64,000 nucleotides of DNA. Source: Trichinella spiralis. Lineage: Eukaryota > Nematoda > Enoplea > Trichinellida > Trichinellidae. The stretch is from positions 2,451,028 through 2,515,027 of the forward strand of contig CM012953.1 in the NCBI GenBank assembly GCA_000181795.3, in the 5' to 3' direction. The notes beneath the pieces are model-generated. The model ran no database searches. It saw only the letters and a program-made list of their open reading frames with translations, and was not told the origin of the DNA. Each line of letters begins with the position of its first letter. Within the stretch, counting starts at the first letter, position 1. This document shows, piece by piece, positions 12,911 through 23,491 of this stretch. Position numbers and translations under genes: made by a program.

Positions 12911-14805
12911 GATGGTAAGCGAATCATGATGTCCAGCTTTTCCAATTTTTACATAAATTGGATCGTTGTATTTCACAAAAGATACTCTCGTACCAAGGTT
13001 CATACGATCAGGCACACGTGAATGCATGAAAGAACTCCTTTAGCATTTTCATAATCAGTTAAAGGAAACAACATCAACAACAAATACATCTTCTGTACGA
13101 TCAAATTAATATTCGGTAAAGCGACGTATTGTATTTCAGTCTCGGCGGATAGAAGTGTCACAAGCGGTGGAGCCATCTTTTTCACCAGCATATTTACAAA
13201 ATCAGTGTCGGAAACGATTGCTTTCAAAAATTTCATAAGTACCCGGTTTATAATAATTACACTGAATAATACATTACAATCATAAATAATAAAATGTATT
13301 TCACACTTTAACAGCAGACAACACTACAGCAGCGTTGGCGTGCGCGAGTCTTGGACAGACCCGTTCGCAAATGCTAAAACCAACAATTGAATAATTAACA
13401 GAAACAAGAATATTTTAAAAATAAACACCTCTGAGCCTCTCTTTCGTCTTTTGGAATATAATTTGCCAAAGAATCCAAAATAAATACCTGGCCCCACCTG
13501 AAATCAGAACATCAATTATTGTAAATTAAATGCATATGTACATCGAAATCTGCATACTCTGTGCATTCATTTAAGGCGGTCAGTAATTTGTTCACCGTTT
13601 GTGAATTCATTTCCATCAACGGTTTCGGACTCATTTCATTGATTTCAGTCAACGCTGCCACTGCATTAGCGACCACCTATTGATACCAAGCGCTCTCAGA
13701 AAATATCTCGGTGATTCAAAAGGATAAAGATAAAATTTTCTTATACCATTGGATTGGAATCGGACATTAGCTCTTTTAATTGATCAAGAAAACCCTGATC
13801 TTCGACAAGTTCAGCGTTGATGTCGTACAATTTGACAACACAAACTGCAGCGGTTTTTCGTACATATGGATCTTCATCTTTCAAACATTTGCGCAAAGGA
13901 TCACACAAATATTCTGTAATTTTATCCACTCGAATGCATCCCATTGTTCGAACTGCAAGTGCTCGAATCAATGGATTCGGATCTTCGCAATCCTGTTTTA
14001 AAGGTACACTTTATAAAATAAATATAATAATAATATACAAAATAGCAAATATTTCTGCTTGGACATTAATCCACGTGCAAAATAAAATATTACATTTGTT
14101 GATACATATGAACAACCTGCTTGAAATTGTGGTGCAAATTATACATATATATATATATATACTGCAAAAAATGTAAGATAACTTTTATTTCAAAAATAAA
14201 TTACTGATTTTCAAAAAAATCAAATACAATATAAAGTTTCACTTACAAAAGATTCAATTTACATTTATTTGAAATTGAAAAACAGCCATTTCAAATGAGC
14301 AACTCATGCGCAGTGCAGAAAAAATTTGCCCTTCACTATTGCACAGTTTATAGGTATGAATAAAGTGAAAAACAAATAAAAGAGCACTTTTCACTCACTT
14401 TTACAAAAGTATTCACTGCCATAATAGCTAAATCGGGTTGTGTCTTAGCGTAGTTCATCAAATACAGATAAACGAGCTTTTTCAGTTCCAAATTATCCGT
14501 CTGCATGCAGTTCACTACATCAGGGAATAGTGCACTGAAAATGAAATAAATGCATACAAATAATCGCTTTGCAAAAAAATCATTATTATTTTCATCACCT
14601 GACATCCTTTCCAACAGTCATGCTGGCTATTACTTTTTTTACAGCTTCTTTCTTCTTTTCTTTTCTATCACTATTCAGCTCGCTCTTCAGTTCAAATATT
14701 TCTCCTGAACATTGTACAAAAGTAATTAATTAATCAATATACGCAAAATAACCAATAATTCGACAAACCTTTTTTTGTGGTGGTAAAATACTTTGAATCA
14801 CTCAT
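12911..14805 (-). pseudogene. Beta-adaptin, 5' part only (second copy)
   Basis: Repeats the first eight exons of beta-adaptin plus part of the ninth, from ATG at 14,805 leftward. The innermost part is damaged relative to copy 1: the donor after VQK reads AAGATGTATTT instead of AAGAGGTATTT, the acceptor CTAC becomes CACAC near 13,013, and the sequence stops at the contig edge. The trunk C-terminal half, hinge and ear are absent. Other exons are intact. Read as a redundant haplotype or contig overlap rather than a second gene. Confidence 0.85.
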
Positions 14806-17573
14806 CTTCCAGAGTTTAAAATAAAAATCTAAAGCAACGTGATATTAATAAATGAACAAACATCTATTTTACAATTAAATATTACAATATTTAGAAGAAT
14901 ATATAAAATTATGAAACAAAAATTAAATACATGAGAAGTCGCGTCATTTTAATAATAATCAGCAGTATACCTTTAAAAAATCTCATTCTATTAATTAAAA
15001 AGTATAATTATGGTATAAGATATAAAGTAAAAGTTTACTTATCAAGTAACGTATACCAAAAATTGCCCTCAAAATGAGATGTTTCATCGAAAAGTATAAG
15101 AAACAGTTGAAAAATTATTCAAACATCATAATAAATTTCCATTATTTCAAAATAAAAAATCTTCTCAAAGCTGCAGAATTCTAAATATTCTACTACTTCA
15201 CATAATTAAAAATGTTTAAAATAAAACATAAAATATGGGCTCATTCTTGTACTGTTGAAAATTTCATTACCTCAAGGAAGTATGTTTAAAAACTTTATGC
15301 ACGAATAAAACTGATAATAGTAAAAACAGATGACCTAAACCAACGAGCTAAAACCTATTCAACCAATAGCCAAATTATTGATGTGTTACAGTTTTTATTG
15401 TGCAGGTTTGCTTTTCTGAAGTGACCTACTGTAACAATGATGATGAGTTTGGATAATATTATTAATGAACAAAAAACGGGTTTCATCTTTACAAGTAATA
15501 AAAAGATCAAGACATTGCATTACAGCTAGTCATTTTTTACATTTTACAGATAATTTTCCTTTAAACTGCATATTTCAGAATGAACTAGTCTGGCTATTTT
15601 AAATAGTTGACATAATTGTAGAGAATATTTTAAAACTTTTTTTTCAAATAATAAAATAAAAAGAAAACTCTACAAGGAATTTTAAAAGTATTAATTTTGT
15701 GCAATCATTAAAATTTCTTTATTTTGGAATCAGAAATGTATCTTTGTTAATGACGTTTCAGCTGTAAATTATTAAACATGCTTGAAAATTTGAATATAAT
15801 CCTTATTTATTAGTATAATTTTAAATGTCTTATAAAAATATTTGCATATAAAAAACGCTGTAGCAAAACAATGATAAACCTGAATTCTTAAAACATACTG
15901 TAAACAATGATGGATGAAGTGTTTTGTCTTTTGTAAGTTGCTTGTTTTGCAGAGATGGAGTATCAGCATATGAGCAATGGTGATTGTGTCAATCATGAAC
16001 ATTTACCGAATTCTCTGTTGATTGATGTGATAAATGAAAATTCTGCTGGGAAAGAAGTCTACTTGGAAAGATTTGTAAGTTTGCCTATCACAAACACTAC
16101 GGTTATGAACTTTTAATATAGTTGTTTGCATAAAGTAATTTATTATTATTTGTGCAAAAGTAGTGAAACTTGTTCAGGTTGATGAACTTTTTACAAAACA
16201 ATAAAAAGCTTTTAGGATTTGGAAGAGTACATCAAGGTGTACAGCGGTTATGCAGAATTGCATCGACTTTTGTTTATTGCAAACCGATGTCCATCCTTAC
16301 GTGCTCAAGCGCTGCTGTTGGCTTTGCAGAAGGTCAAACTTACCAGTAATTATCATTTGTACAGCGTAATTCATGGGAAACTTACTGAACTGAGCAAGAA
16401 AAGGTGTTTCATTTTTTGTTTACTTTTTAAACAATTATTAATAGCATGTATTCTAGGAGCTTTTTGGGCGAAACGGCCATAACTGTCCCACCATTTGATG
16501 CTGATTGGTTTGAGGTTCAGAAGCGAAAAGCGAAAGCAAAATTTGAAAAACTTGACCAAGAATTGAACGTTTATCGTTGCAATAGTATTAAAGAAAGCAT
16601 TCGGTAATTTCTTTCAAACCCTTTTATTAATGATATTGGTAAGTTTTCGATTCATTCAGACGTGGTTTTCTATATCTTGGCGAGCATCATTTGGAAATGG
16701 GAGAATTGGGTAAAGCTTACAAATGTGCTTCTAAAGCAATACAGCATTGTTGTGACAAAACGACAATGCTGTCAGCGCAGCTGACTTTTATCAAAGTAAG
16801 TGTTGGATTTTAAAATTACATCCTTTTGTGATGAAATACTTACAGTTATGCATATACACACAACGCTGGTCTGAGGTAATTTCCGTCAGCGAAGCTGCTA
16901 TTGCAACAATTGAAAGTGAGGTAAAAAAAATTTTGACATTTTTGAATAACTTAAGGTATTTAAAAAAACATAAAGCATTTGGTGCGGTATTTTACTTAAT
17001 TCCTGATTTAATAATTTATGAAAAGTTCATTATTCTTATTATTATTATTATTTTGAATATTTCGTTCAATTTTAGAATGAAAGGTCAAGAAGTTTGATGC
17101 CTTACCTGGGCAAATTGTACGCAGCGAAAGGAATAGCATATTTGTGTGAAGGGGAATTCAAGAAATCAGCACATGCTTTTTTGAAAGTGGACATTGAAAA
17201 CTTTTTATTTCCCGAAGTATGGTCGAACAGTTTTTGAATTTTGAAATAAAATAATATTTGTGAATAATAATTTAAAATTATTGAACTAATTTTTCTTTGT
17301 TTATTTTTTTATGTTATCTCAACTGAACATATTGCTCTGTATTGTGGAATTTGTGCGTTGGCCACTTTTGAACGCGCTAGTTTGAAGAATGACGTTTTGA
17401 AGGAGAAAATGGCTTCCAAATGTGACGCCGAGCAGTTGGAAGAAATATCAAAGTTTTCTTTAATTTTTGTTTAAAAAATAAGCAAAATTTAATGAAAAAT
17501 AAACTTTGATTTTAGAGAACGGAAATTGATGGAAGAGAACTTGATTGTTCGGGAAATTCTGCAAACATACATA
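12911..17573. repeat. Duplicated 4.66-kb segment, copy 2
   Basis: Near-identical to 8,216-12,877 in the same orientation, with almost the same length. Over the first roughly 170 bases, next to the gap, it differs at many positions; afterwards differences are rare. It runs on seamlessly into the unique 3' part of CSN1. Confidence 0.95.
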
Positions 17574-18267
17574 GACTGTCAGTACAAAAAACTTTTTTCG
17601 TTGTTAGATTCTATCAGGGTATGTTAATAGATCTGACTTGATCAATTGATATTATTTCAATTTATGATTGTTTTTATATTTTCTTTTAAAGGCATATTTG
17701 AGTATCGATGTATACATTGAACCCCACGTGAACAGTTTGTACATGAGGATTCGAAATCGAAGTTTTGCACAAGTTCGACATTTTTCGATTTTTACATCGT
17801 AAGATGGAAATTGATGGAATTTATGTTCATTTTTTAGTTTTTGTATCCATATTCATCGGTCAGTATGCAGACAATGGCGTCCACTTTTGACACTAGCGTT
17901 GAAGAAATTGAGAGGCAGTTAATATTATTGATCGAAGCTGGTTACATAACGGACAGAGTAATCGACAGTGTTGACAAATATATTTATATGCGAAAACCTG
18001 ACCCTCGACATGTATTAGCTCAAAAAGCTGACATACAGTTGCGCAAGCTTAGACGCTTGGTTGAGGTAAATTTGTATGTGTTGTATAATCTTTGCTTAAT
18101 TACAGTTTTGTTGTTGTTTGTAGACGACAGTTATTCGTAATTTAATTCATCGAACGAACATAGCTTTTGTAAGTATTGTTGATGATTTTAGACGTGTGTA
18201 TTTTTGACAATTATTTCAGAAATCAGAAGAACCGTTAATGGATCGCCGTCGAAATCACTGTGAATGA
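15955..18267 (+). CDS. GPS1: COP9 signalosome subunit 1 (GPS1/CSN1)
   Basis: PCI-domain subunit of the COP9 signalosome, the nuclear/cytosolic complex that removes Nedd8 from cullins. Twelve exons sum to 1,452 bases, 483 residues: 15955-16074, 16216-16403, 16457-16603, 16660-16795, 16846-16920, 17076-17216, 17313-17452, 17516-17618, 17692-17772, 17838-18065, 18124-18168, 18220-18267. Family signatures are DLEEYIKVYSGYAELHRLLF, the NSIKESIRRG helix, GICALATFERASL, and MQTMASTFDTSVEEIERQL of the PCI winged helix. RPN7 was considered, but the spacing and these motifs fit CSN1. Intron 6 (17217-17312) has no AG acceptor in the right place; the frame requires GTT ATC TCA directly after TTTTTAT. Both copies share this. 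The tail is shorter than in vertebrates. It ends 160 bases from the convergent NUBP2 gene; AATAAA overlaps the stop region. Confidence 0.93.
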
Positions 18268-18427
18268 ATAAATTGAGATGTTAATTTTTTAATTTTCATT
18301 TTTCTACTCACTTCATCAGCATAATATAAACTATATAAATAATTCGACATTTTATAAAACGGAAATATGAAAAGTGTTTTTTTTTCTGAGTTGAGACTAA
18401 TAATAAGAGCAGCATCTTCTTTCTATT

Positions 18428-19476
18428 TTATGAGTTAATTTTTCTCGATATTTTATCCCAGATATCTTTGAAAACTACAGAAGCGTTACTTTCTGGATTC
18501 AGTTTGCAAAAATTTTTCCCATCCTCCATGCATTGCGACAGACGAATTTCAATCGGCAATTGTCCTGTAGAAATAAATATTAAAATTTAATTGTATTTTT
18601 TATTGTTTGTTTATTTGTCAATTTACCTAAAAAATCAACTTGGTGTTGCTGGCAGAATTGCACTCCAGTATGGGAGGACAAAACGTTCGTCACGTGGTCA
18701 CAGTACGGGCACAAGTATCCACTCATGTTTTCCACAACGCCGAGAATATTAATGCCTGTCACTTTGCAAAAGGAAATTTCGCGAGCAGCGTCAATCAACG
18801 ACACTTCCTAATTAATTGGCAAATTGAATTATTAAATTATTAATTTGGTTTGTCAATTATCACTTGTGGAGTGGTGACGATGACAGCACCTGCCAGATGC
18901 ATATTTTCCAAATGCTGGACGACGGATATGTGTTCGTCGCTTGTTCCCGGCGGTGTGTCGACAATCAAAAAGTCCACATCTCCCCAGTTCACTTTTTTTA
19001 CAAATTGTTCCACCATGGCTGCGCAAATCAATCAATTGTAATGCATACAATAAAAGTGAACAATTGTTACCTTCTTTCTTCGGTCCACGCCAAATTATCG
19101 CTGAATCTTGGTTGTTTAACAGGAAACCAACCGACATTACAGCCAATTTTTCTTCTTTATCCGCATAAACCGGAGTCCACCTTGTGACAAGTCAAATTAC
19201 CATATCAAAATTATTTACTCAATTATTATATTACATATTTACTGAAGAATAAGTTTCTAGAATAAAAAGAATAAAGCAAACAACATACCCCAGAGGAGAT
19301 TCATGGACAAGGTGATCTTTCAAGCCAAGAACGGTTGGAACGCTAGGACCGCACAAGTCCAGGTCCAATAATCCAACTTTGTACTGTTCACTGATCAACA
19401 TCGCCAACTGACAAGCGAACGTGGTCTTTCCCACACCGCCTTTGCCGGAAAGAATTAAAATCACCTCTGCTGGCAT
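18428..19476 (-). CDS. NUBP2: NUBP2/Cfd1 cytosolic Fe-S scaffold ATPase
   Basis: P-loop NTPase that, with NUBP1, forms the scaffold of cytosolic iron-sulfur cluster assembly. Five exons: 19476-19289, 19180-19071, 19018-18864, 18807-18627, 18564-18428, summing to 771 bases (256 residues, close to the usual 260-275). The deviant Walker [11 protein letters not shown] lies near residue 11; [21 protein letters not shown] (Walker B/switch II) and [14 protein letters not shown] follow. The last carries the CxxC that holds the bridging cluster. NUBP2 lacks the N-terminal four-cysteine motif of NUBP1, and none is present here. The start at MPAEV is the first methionine before the P-loop; an upstream in-frame methionine exists but lies past a probable splice site. 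It lies 336 bases downstream of the same-strand E2 gene. Confidence 0.94.
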
Positions 19477-19811
19477 CTTGGTACAAAACACAAAAATTAA
19501 CATTTCAACTTCAACCACAATTGTGAAATAATCAACTGAATCAAAATCACACAGTTCATTGATATAAAATTGAAAATCCAATCCATCCCTGATATTGGTC
19601 TTTTTATTCCTCAAGTCAGTGTTCACTGTCGAAATGAATCATCATAAACGAAAATAAAACCGTGCATTGAGTAAGCATGTGGCAAAAACAAAAAATGTTC
19701 ACCTCGTATGTATTTTTCACTGTCCCATTTCGGAGAGTGGAATTACACCGAGCTGCTGTTTAAACTGAACAGATCTTTGAAACAACTCGTACAAAGATAA
19801 ATTTTATAAAT

Positions 19812-20949
19812 TCAAGTCTGTGGAACAGATTCGCCTGGTTGACTGGTGGATTGACCACTGGATGCATCCCGGGATGAGGACCGACGACGACTGCCACGCG
19901 GAGTTTCAGAATGTTCCGGGACTTCGTCGTCTGGAAAATTCATCCATGACCATTCCACAACTTGCTGAACCCGCTTGTTGTATTCTTTCCGATTTTCTTG
20001 ATACAACTGAGCAGCCACCGAATTAGCCGGAGAAGTCGGATTCGGTTCATCAAGAAGAGACTGAACAACGAAACTTTTCTCTTAATAACAATAAAACAAC
20101 TATTTTAATAATACTTGAAGACTTGTCAAAATTGCTGCAACATCATAAGTGGGCGACCAACGATTCTGTAGAATATCCAAACAAATACTGCCATCGGAAT
20201 AAACTACAAAAATTTGAAAAAAAGTTCCTAATCGAAAATGTCAATTAATTTCACCAATTGTCATTAATGAGCACCGTTTGGATGAAACATTTTTGATAGA
20301 AATTTTACGTTGGGAGGTTTATTCGGATATTCTTCGGTAAATTCTAATATTACTTTAAAAGTGCCATCTTCAAAAGGAGAATCTTGAGGTCTAAAAGTAA
20401 AACCAACATTGGATCAAGAACAAAATTGTGAAATGCTCACCCAAAAATAATAGCTTGCCATATTAATATATTGTCTTCAGTCGGTGCACCACTAACACCA
20501 GAAGGTGGATCATCTTGAAGTCTAAACAATACTCATTCAGTATATTTCCTGTTTCTTATTAATGAAATATTATTATTTAGTATACTAAAATATTATAAAT
20601 TATTAAAATACATTTTTAAAATCTTACTTCATTACTAAACTATCTTTTTTACATTTAAAAGAAGCTTTAAAAAACATAAAATTTTACTTAAAAATATTAT
20701 AACTGATACAATTCACAACTGCCCTTCTCTAAACAAACTTTTAAACAATTTAAAGATAAAGAAATGCAATTATGAAATTATATGCTTCTAATAATGCATA
20801 CACATTCCAAATGATCAACATGTTAAAGAAGAAAAGAATAGAACATTTTACGTAATAAATCACTGAAATAAAATAAGAAGGATTTGTAGAAAATAAATTA
20901 TTTGCCTTTTGAAATCACGCATCAAACGTCTTCTTGCCGGAGTGGACAT
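19812..20949 (-). CDS. UBE2A: Rad6/UBE2A-type ubiquitin-conjugating enzyme with C-terminal tail
   Basis: E2 enzyme that, with Rad18- and Bre1-type E3 ligases, ubiquitinates PCNA and histone H2B. Five exons: 20949-20906, 20521-20441, 20390-20275, 20203-20115, 20060-19812, 579 bases, 192 residues. [20 protein letters not shown] is the near-invariant Rad6 N-terminus; the catalytic cysteine sits in [14 protein letters not shown] (about residue 88), preceded by the HPN motif in KMFHPN. Beyond the usual 150-residue core is a roughly 40-residue hydrophilic tail with DDEVPEHSE, then SRRRSSSRD and repeated Ser/Gln. A tail of this length is known from the nematode Rad6 homologue. Intron 1 uses a GC donor (AAAAG|GCAAAT) at 20,905-20,904. 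Confidence 0.95.
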
Positions 20950-21290
20950 TTCTAGTGCTTTAAATCATAATAATAAAAATCCACAATAAGAATAATAAAT
21001 ATTCAAAAAAAAATTTTTTTCATCATTAAACTTCACCACTAAATTTCATCATTTAAAAAATTTTAAAAATACGTGCAGAAAAGTAATTAACATGTTCATA
21101 CTATACTTAAAGAAAAATTCAGGCATTAATAAATCAATCTGGTAAAAGTAAATAGTTTGCCATTAGACTACTAGTCATTTGCCGCAAAATTTATTATTTT
21201 ATTTACGGCATGTTTTAATGGCAATTTTATTTGTTGAGAAATCTTTTCTCTATACCTGCTCATCAGTACACAAAACTCCCTACGGTCAAA
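20950..21290. other. Non-coding upstream region of the E2 gene
   Basis: AT-rich with no exon or recognisable element; expected to hold the promoter of the minus-strand E2 gene. Confidence 0.4.
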
Positions 21291-21294
21291 ACAT

Positions 21295-21807
21295 TGCGCC
21301 TAGTACGAAAACAACGGTGACGCAACGCCAGCTGCCTCCCTTGTTTTTCTCAACAGTAAACAATGGAATCGCAATTGAGCGGTAAACAGGTCAGCATCAT
21401 GCTGTATACCTGCCACAACTGCGGTGGTCAGCTGTGGAAAAGGCGTCAAAGTGAAATGGTTCTGACAGCGCGGCTCTTCAGACCCAGCGAAGCCGCATAG
21501 TCTGAGCGATTGCGCAACCAAGCCGGTTTTCTAATTGTTTTTTCGAAGATTTAAGCCACCAGACGCGGAGTCCGGTCAAGAAAAATGTATAAATACGAGT
21601 GAGGAGGGAAAAAATACTACGGATCACGCCATCTATAAGATCGCTTGAACCACCTTTTGCTTGCTATCTCACTTTTCCATTCCTTGTTTGAACTGAATAA
21701 ATCGAATTTCATCACACACCTTATTACTGATTATCTATAAATAACATAAACAGTCCACTACAAAAAAGATCTTCAAGTTCGAACCAGAAAAATTTCACAA
21801 CATTTTT
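21295..21807 (+). mobile_element. Pao/BEL 5' LTR-like region
   Basis: GC content rises from about 21,295. TATAAATA lies at 21,587 and AATAAA near 21,695, in the order expected for an LTR. The region ends just before a primer binding site at 21,808, and gag coding sequence follows. The left edge is a guess, since no TG or target duplication could be fixed and no 3' LTR is present. Confidence 0.45.
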
Positions 21808-21837
21808 TGGTCGTCCGAGCCGGAATCGAACCAGCGA
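21808..21837. other. tRNA-complementary primer binding site
   Basis: Starts TGG and runs TGGTCGTCCGAGCCGGAA. Its reverse complement is a tRNA 3' end: acceptor strand TCGGACG, discriminator A, then CCA, preceded by a complete T-arm (GCTGG stem, TTCGATT loop, CCGGC stem). Complementarity therefore extends beyond the usual 18 bases. The donor tRNA was not identified. Confidence 0.6.
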
Positions 21838-21901
21838 CTTATGCAGACGAACTGCTGGCAACTGCTGAGACACCGTCGTCGACCGAAACAACTCAACTGC
21901 C

Positions 21902-22482
21902 GGCGAACAACAACAAACCCAACACGACCAGGTCGATTTTGACATCCTCCAATTCAAGACCTTCTGGAATCAGTTTAATGCAGTAGTGCACCGGAGAGAA
22001 GACCTCGAAGATGTCACCAAATTCGTGCATCTTCGATCTTGCCTGGCTGGCGCAGCACTACATGCAATCAACGGCGTGACAACAGCAGCAGAAAACTATC
22101 TAGCAGTAGTGTAAATACTGCAACACGACCGATTCACCGAGTCTCAGATGTGTTGGACGCGCACATCCTCCAGATATTCAGCATCACGAACGAGGCCGGC
22201 AAGGGAAAGGAAGGACTATTGGTAATGCATAACAAGTTGAATGGTCACCTATTAGAATTGAAGGCAATTGGAAAGAATTTCGACACCGCTGTATCCGGCT
22301 TCCGGATGGCACTAAAGCAACTGGTGCCCCAACTTCCAAAGGACATACAATCCCGATAGAAAGATCAATGTGTGGGAAGCTGGCGGAAGAACCGACCTCG
22401 CAGACTATTTTAGACTTCTTGGCAGAACAAGCCCGGCGTGCAGTGGACTCTGAACGGTCCACAAGAGGAGGGAGGACATCCT
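21902..22482 (+). pseudogene. Decayed Pao/BEL retrotransposon gag (DUF1759-type)
   Basis: Three consecutive frames together read as the conserved Pao/BEL gag region. The first (to a stop at 22,112) contains FKTFWNQFNAVVHRRED, then KFVHLRSCLAGAALHAI, then TTAAENYLA. A second frame at about 22,150-22,360 contains MHNKLNGHLLELKAIGKNF and LKQLVPQLPKDIQ. A third near 22,406-22,482 contains LDFLAEQARRAVDSE. The order and spacing match the DUF1759 domain, where the FWxxF and L-x-G-x-A-x-x-x-I motifs are typical. At least two frameshifts and a stop break it, and protease, reverse transcriptase, RNase H and integrase are absent, so this is a dead 5' fragment. Its GC content is well above the surroundings. 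Confidence 0.85.
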
Positions 22483-22888
22483 AACATGCGTATTGTGACT
22501 GATGCAACTTTTACTTATTATTCATTTATTTTATTGATCGAAAATGATCTTCTTATCGTTCGCTCATATACTGATGATACTTACTGTTATACAATGTTCC
22601 GAATTTTATTACCCAATAATGTATATTTAGAATAACTGCAGTACTCAACGTTTCATTGATAAAAATATTTTATTGCAACCTTCTTTGTGTAATAAAATAT
22701 CAAAGATGAAAAAGAACACCCCCGCAACTGCACATTCAGAAATTAGATGCGAACCATAAAGTAGATATTATTATTACTTCCCATCAGTGAAAACAATGTC
22801 TGATCGAGAATCAGTAATTATAAAAAGGGTAAAGGACACCTTATAATAAAGAAATTTACTATTAATAATATTTATTGTATGAGCTTGG

Positions 22889-22943
22889 GGGTCGATGAGG
22901 CATCAAGGAATCCACAGGGGGTCGATGAGGTGTCAAGGTACAA
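22889..22943 (+). repeat. Two-unit imperfect tandem repeat
   Basis: A G-rich unit beginning GGGGGTCGATGAGG and containing TCAAGG occurs twice about 30 bases apart. Possibly transposon terminal sequence; no partner end was found. Confidence 0.5.
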
Positions 22944-23137
22944 AAAGTTTGCTTATTCCTGACTATGTCTATCTCATTTCATTCAAATTCACTGTGTTAC
23001 AGTAATAATAAAATGTAGAAAATGAAAAAAAAATGATATTGAAAACAGCAGTCACTAAAAAGTGTAAAATGGATAAACATTTTGGATTTTTCATAAAAGT
23101 AAATTTAATAAAAATTCCGAAATAATGAAGTTTGGTC

Positions 23138-23250
23138 ACTTGAACTAGTGTTACGTAATGAAAAAAATTGGACCAATGACATGAAAAATATTGCAGCTAA
23201 TCAGAACAGAACAATTTGAATCGATGAACAGTTAGAGAAAAGAACAAATC
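23138..23250 (+). repeat. Dispersed repeat, copy 2
   Basis: Aligned counterpart of 405-505 with about three quarters of bases shared. It lies some 250 bases upstream of the DNase II-like gene. Confidence 0.5.
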
Positions 23251-23491
23251 TTACGCCATGAGCATACAATGAGAATTCCATTTCTAACAAAAAAGTTTAT
23301 TAAATTATCAGATGCTAAAAAATTTTTATTTACAGTGTTGCGGATAAATATTTATTTTTCAAGATTACAAGCAATATTTATTTGAATAATGTCAGAAAAT
23401 TTACGACAACAAGAGCAGCTGTTGAATGATTTTAATAGGTTAACAAACATTAACGAATGACAACATGTTTGCTGATAAAGAATGCTTTATC

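Noticed and set aside
12911-14805. A second, functional beta-adaptin gene
   Set aside because: Only the first exons are present, it ends at a contig edge, and two splice sites are broken; a contig overlap explains it better.
15955-18267. 26S proteasome RPN7 (PSMD6) instead of CSN1
   Set aside because: DLEEYIKVYSGY, NSIKESIRRG and the PCI segment fit CSN1 better than RPN7.
21808-21884. A complete minus-strand tRNA gene
   Set aside because: T-arm and acceptor 3' strand are perfect, but the 5' acceptor strand and D-stem do not pair, and the sequence continues into Pao gag; it fits a primer binding site.
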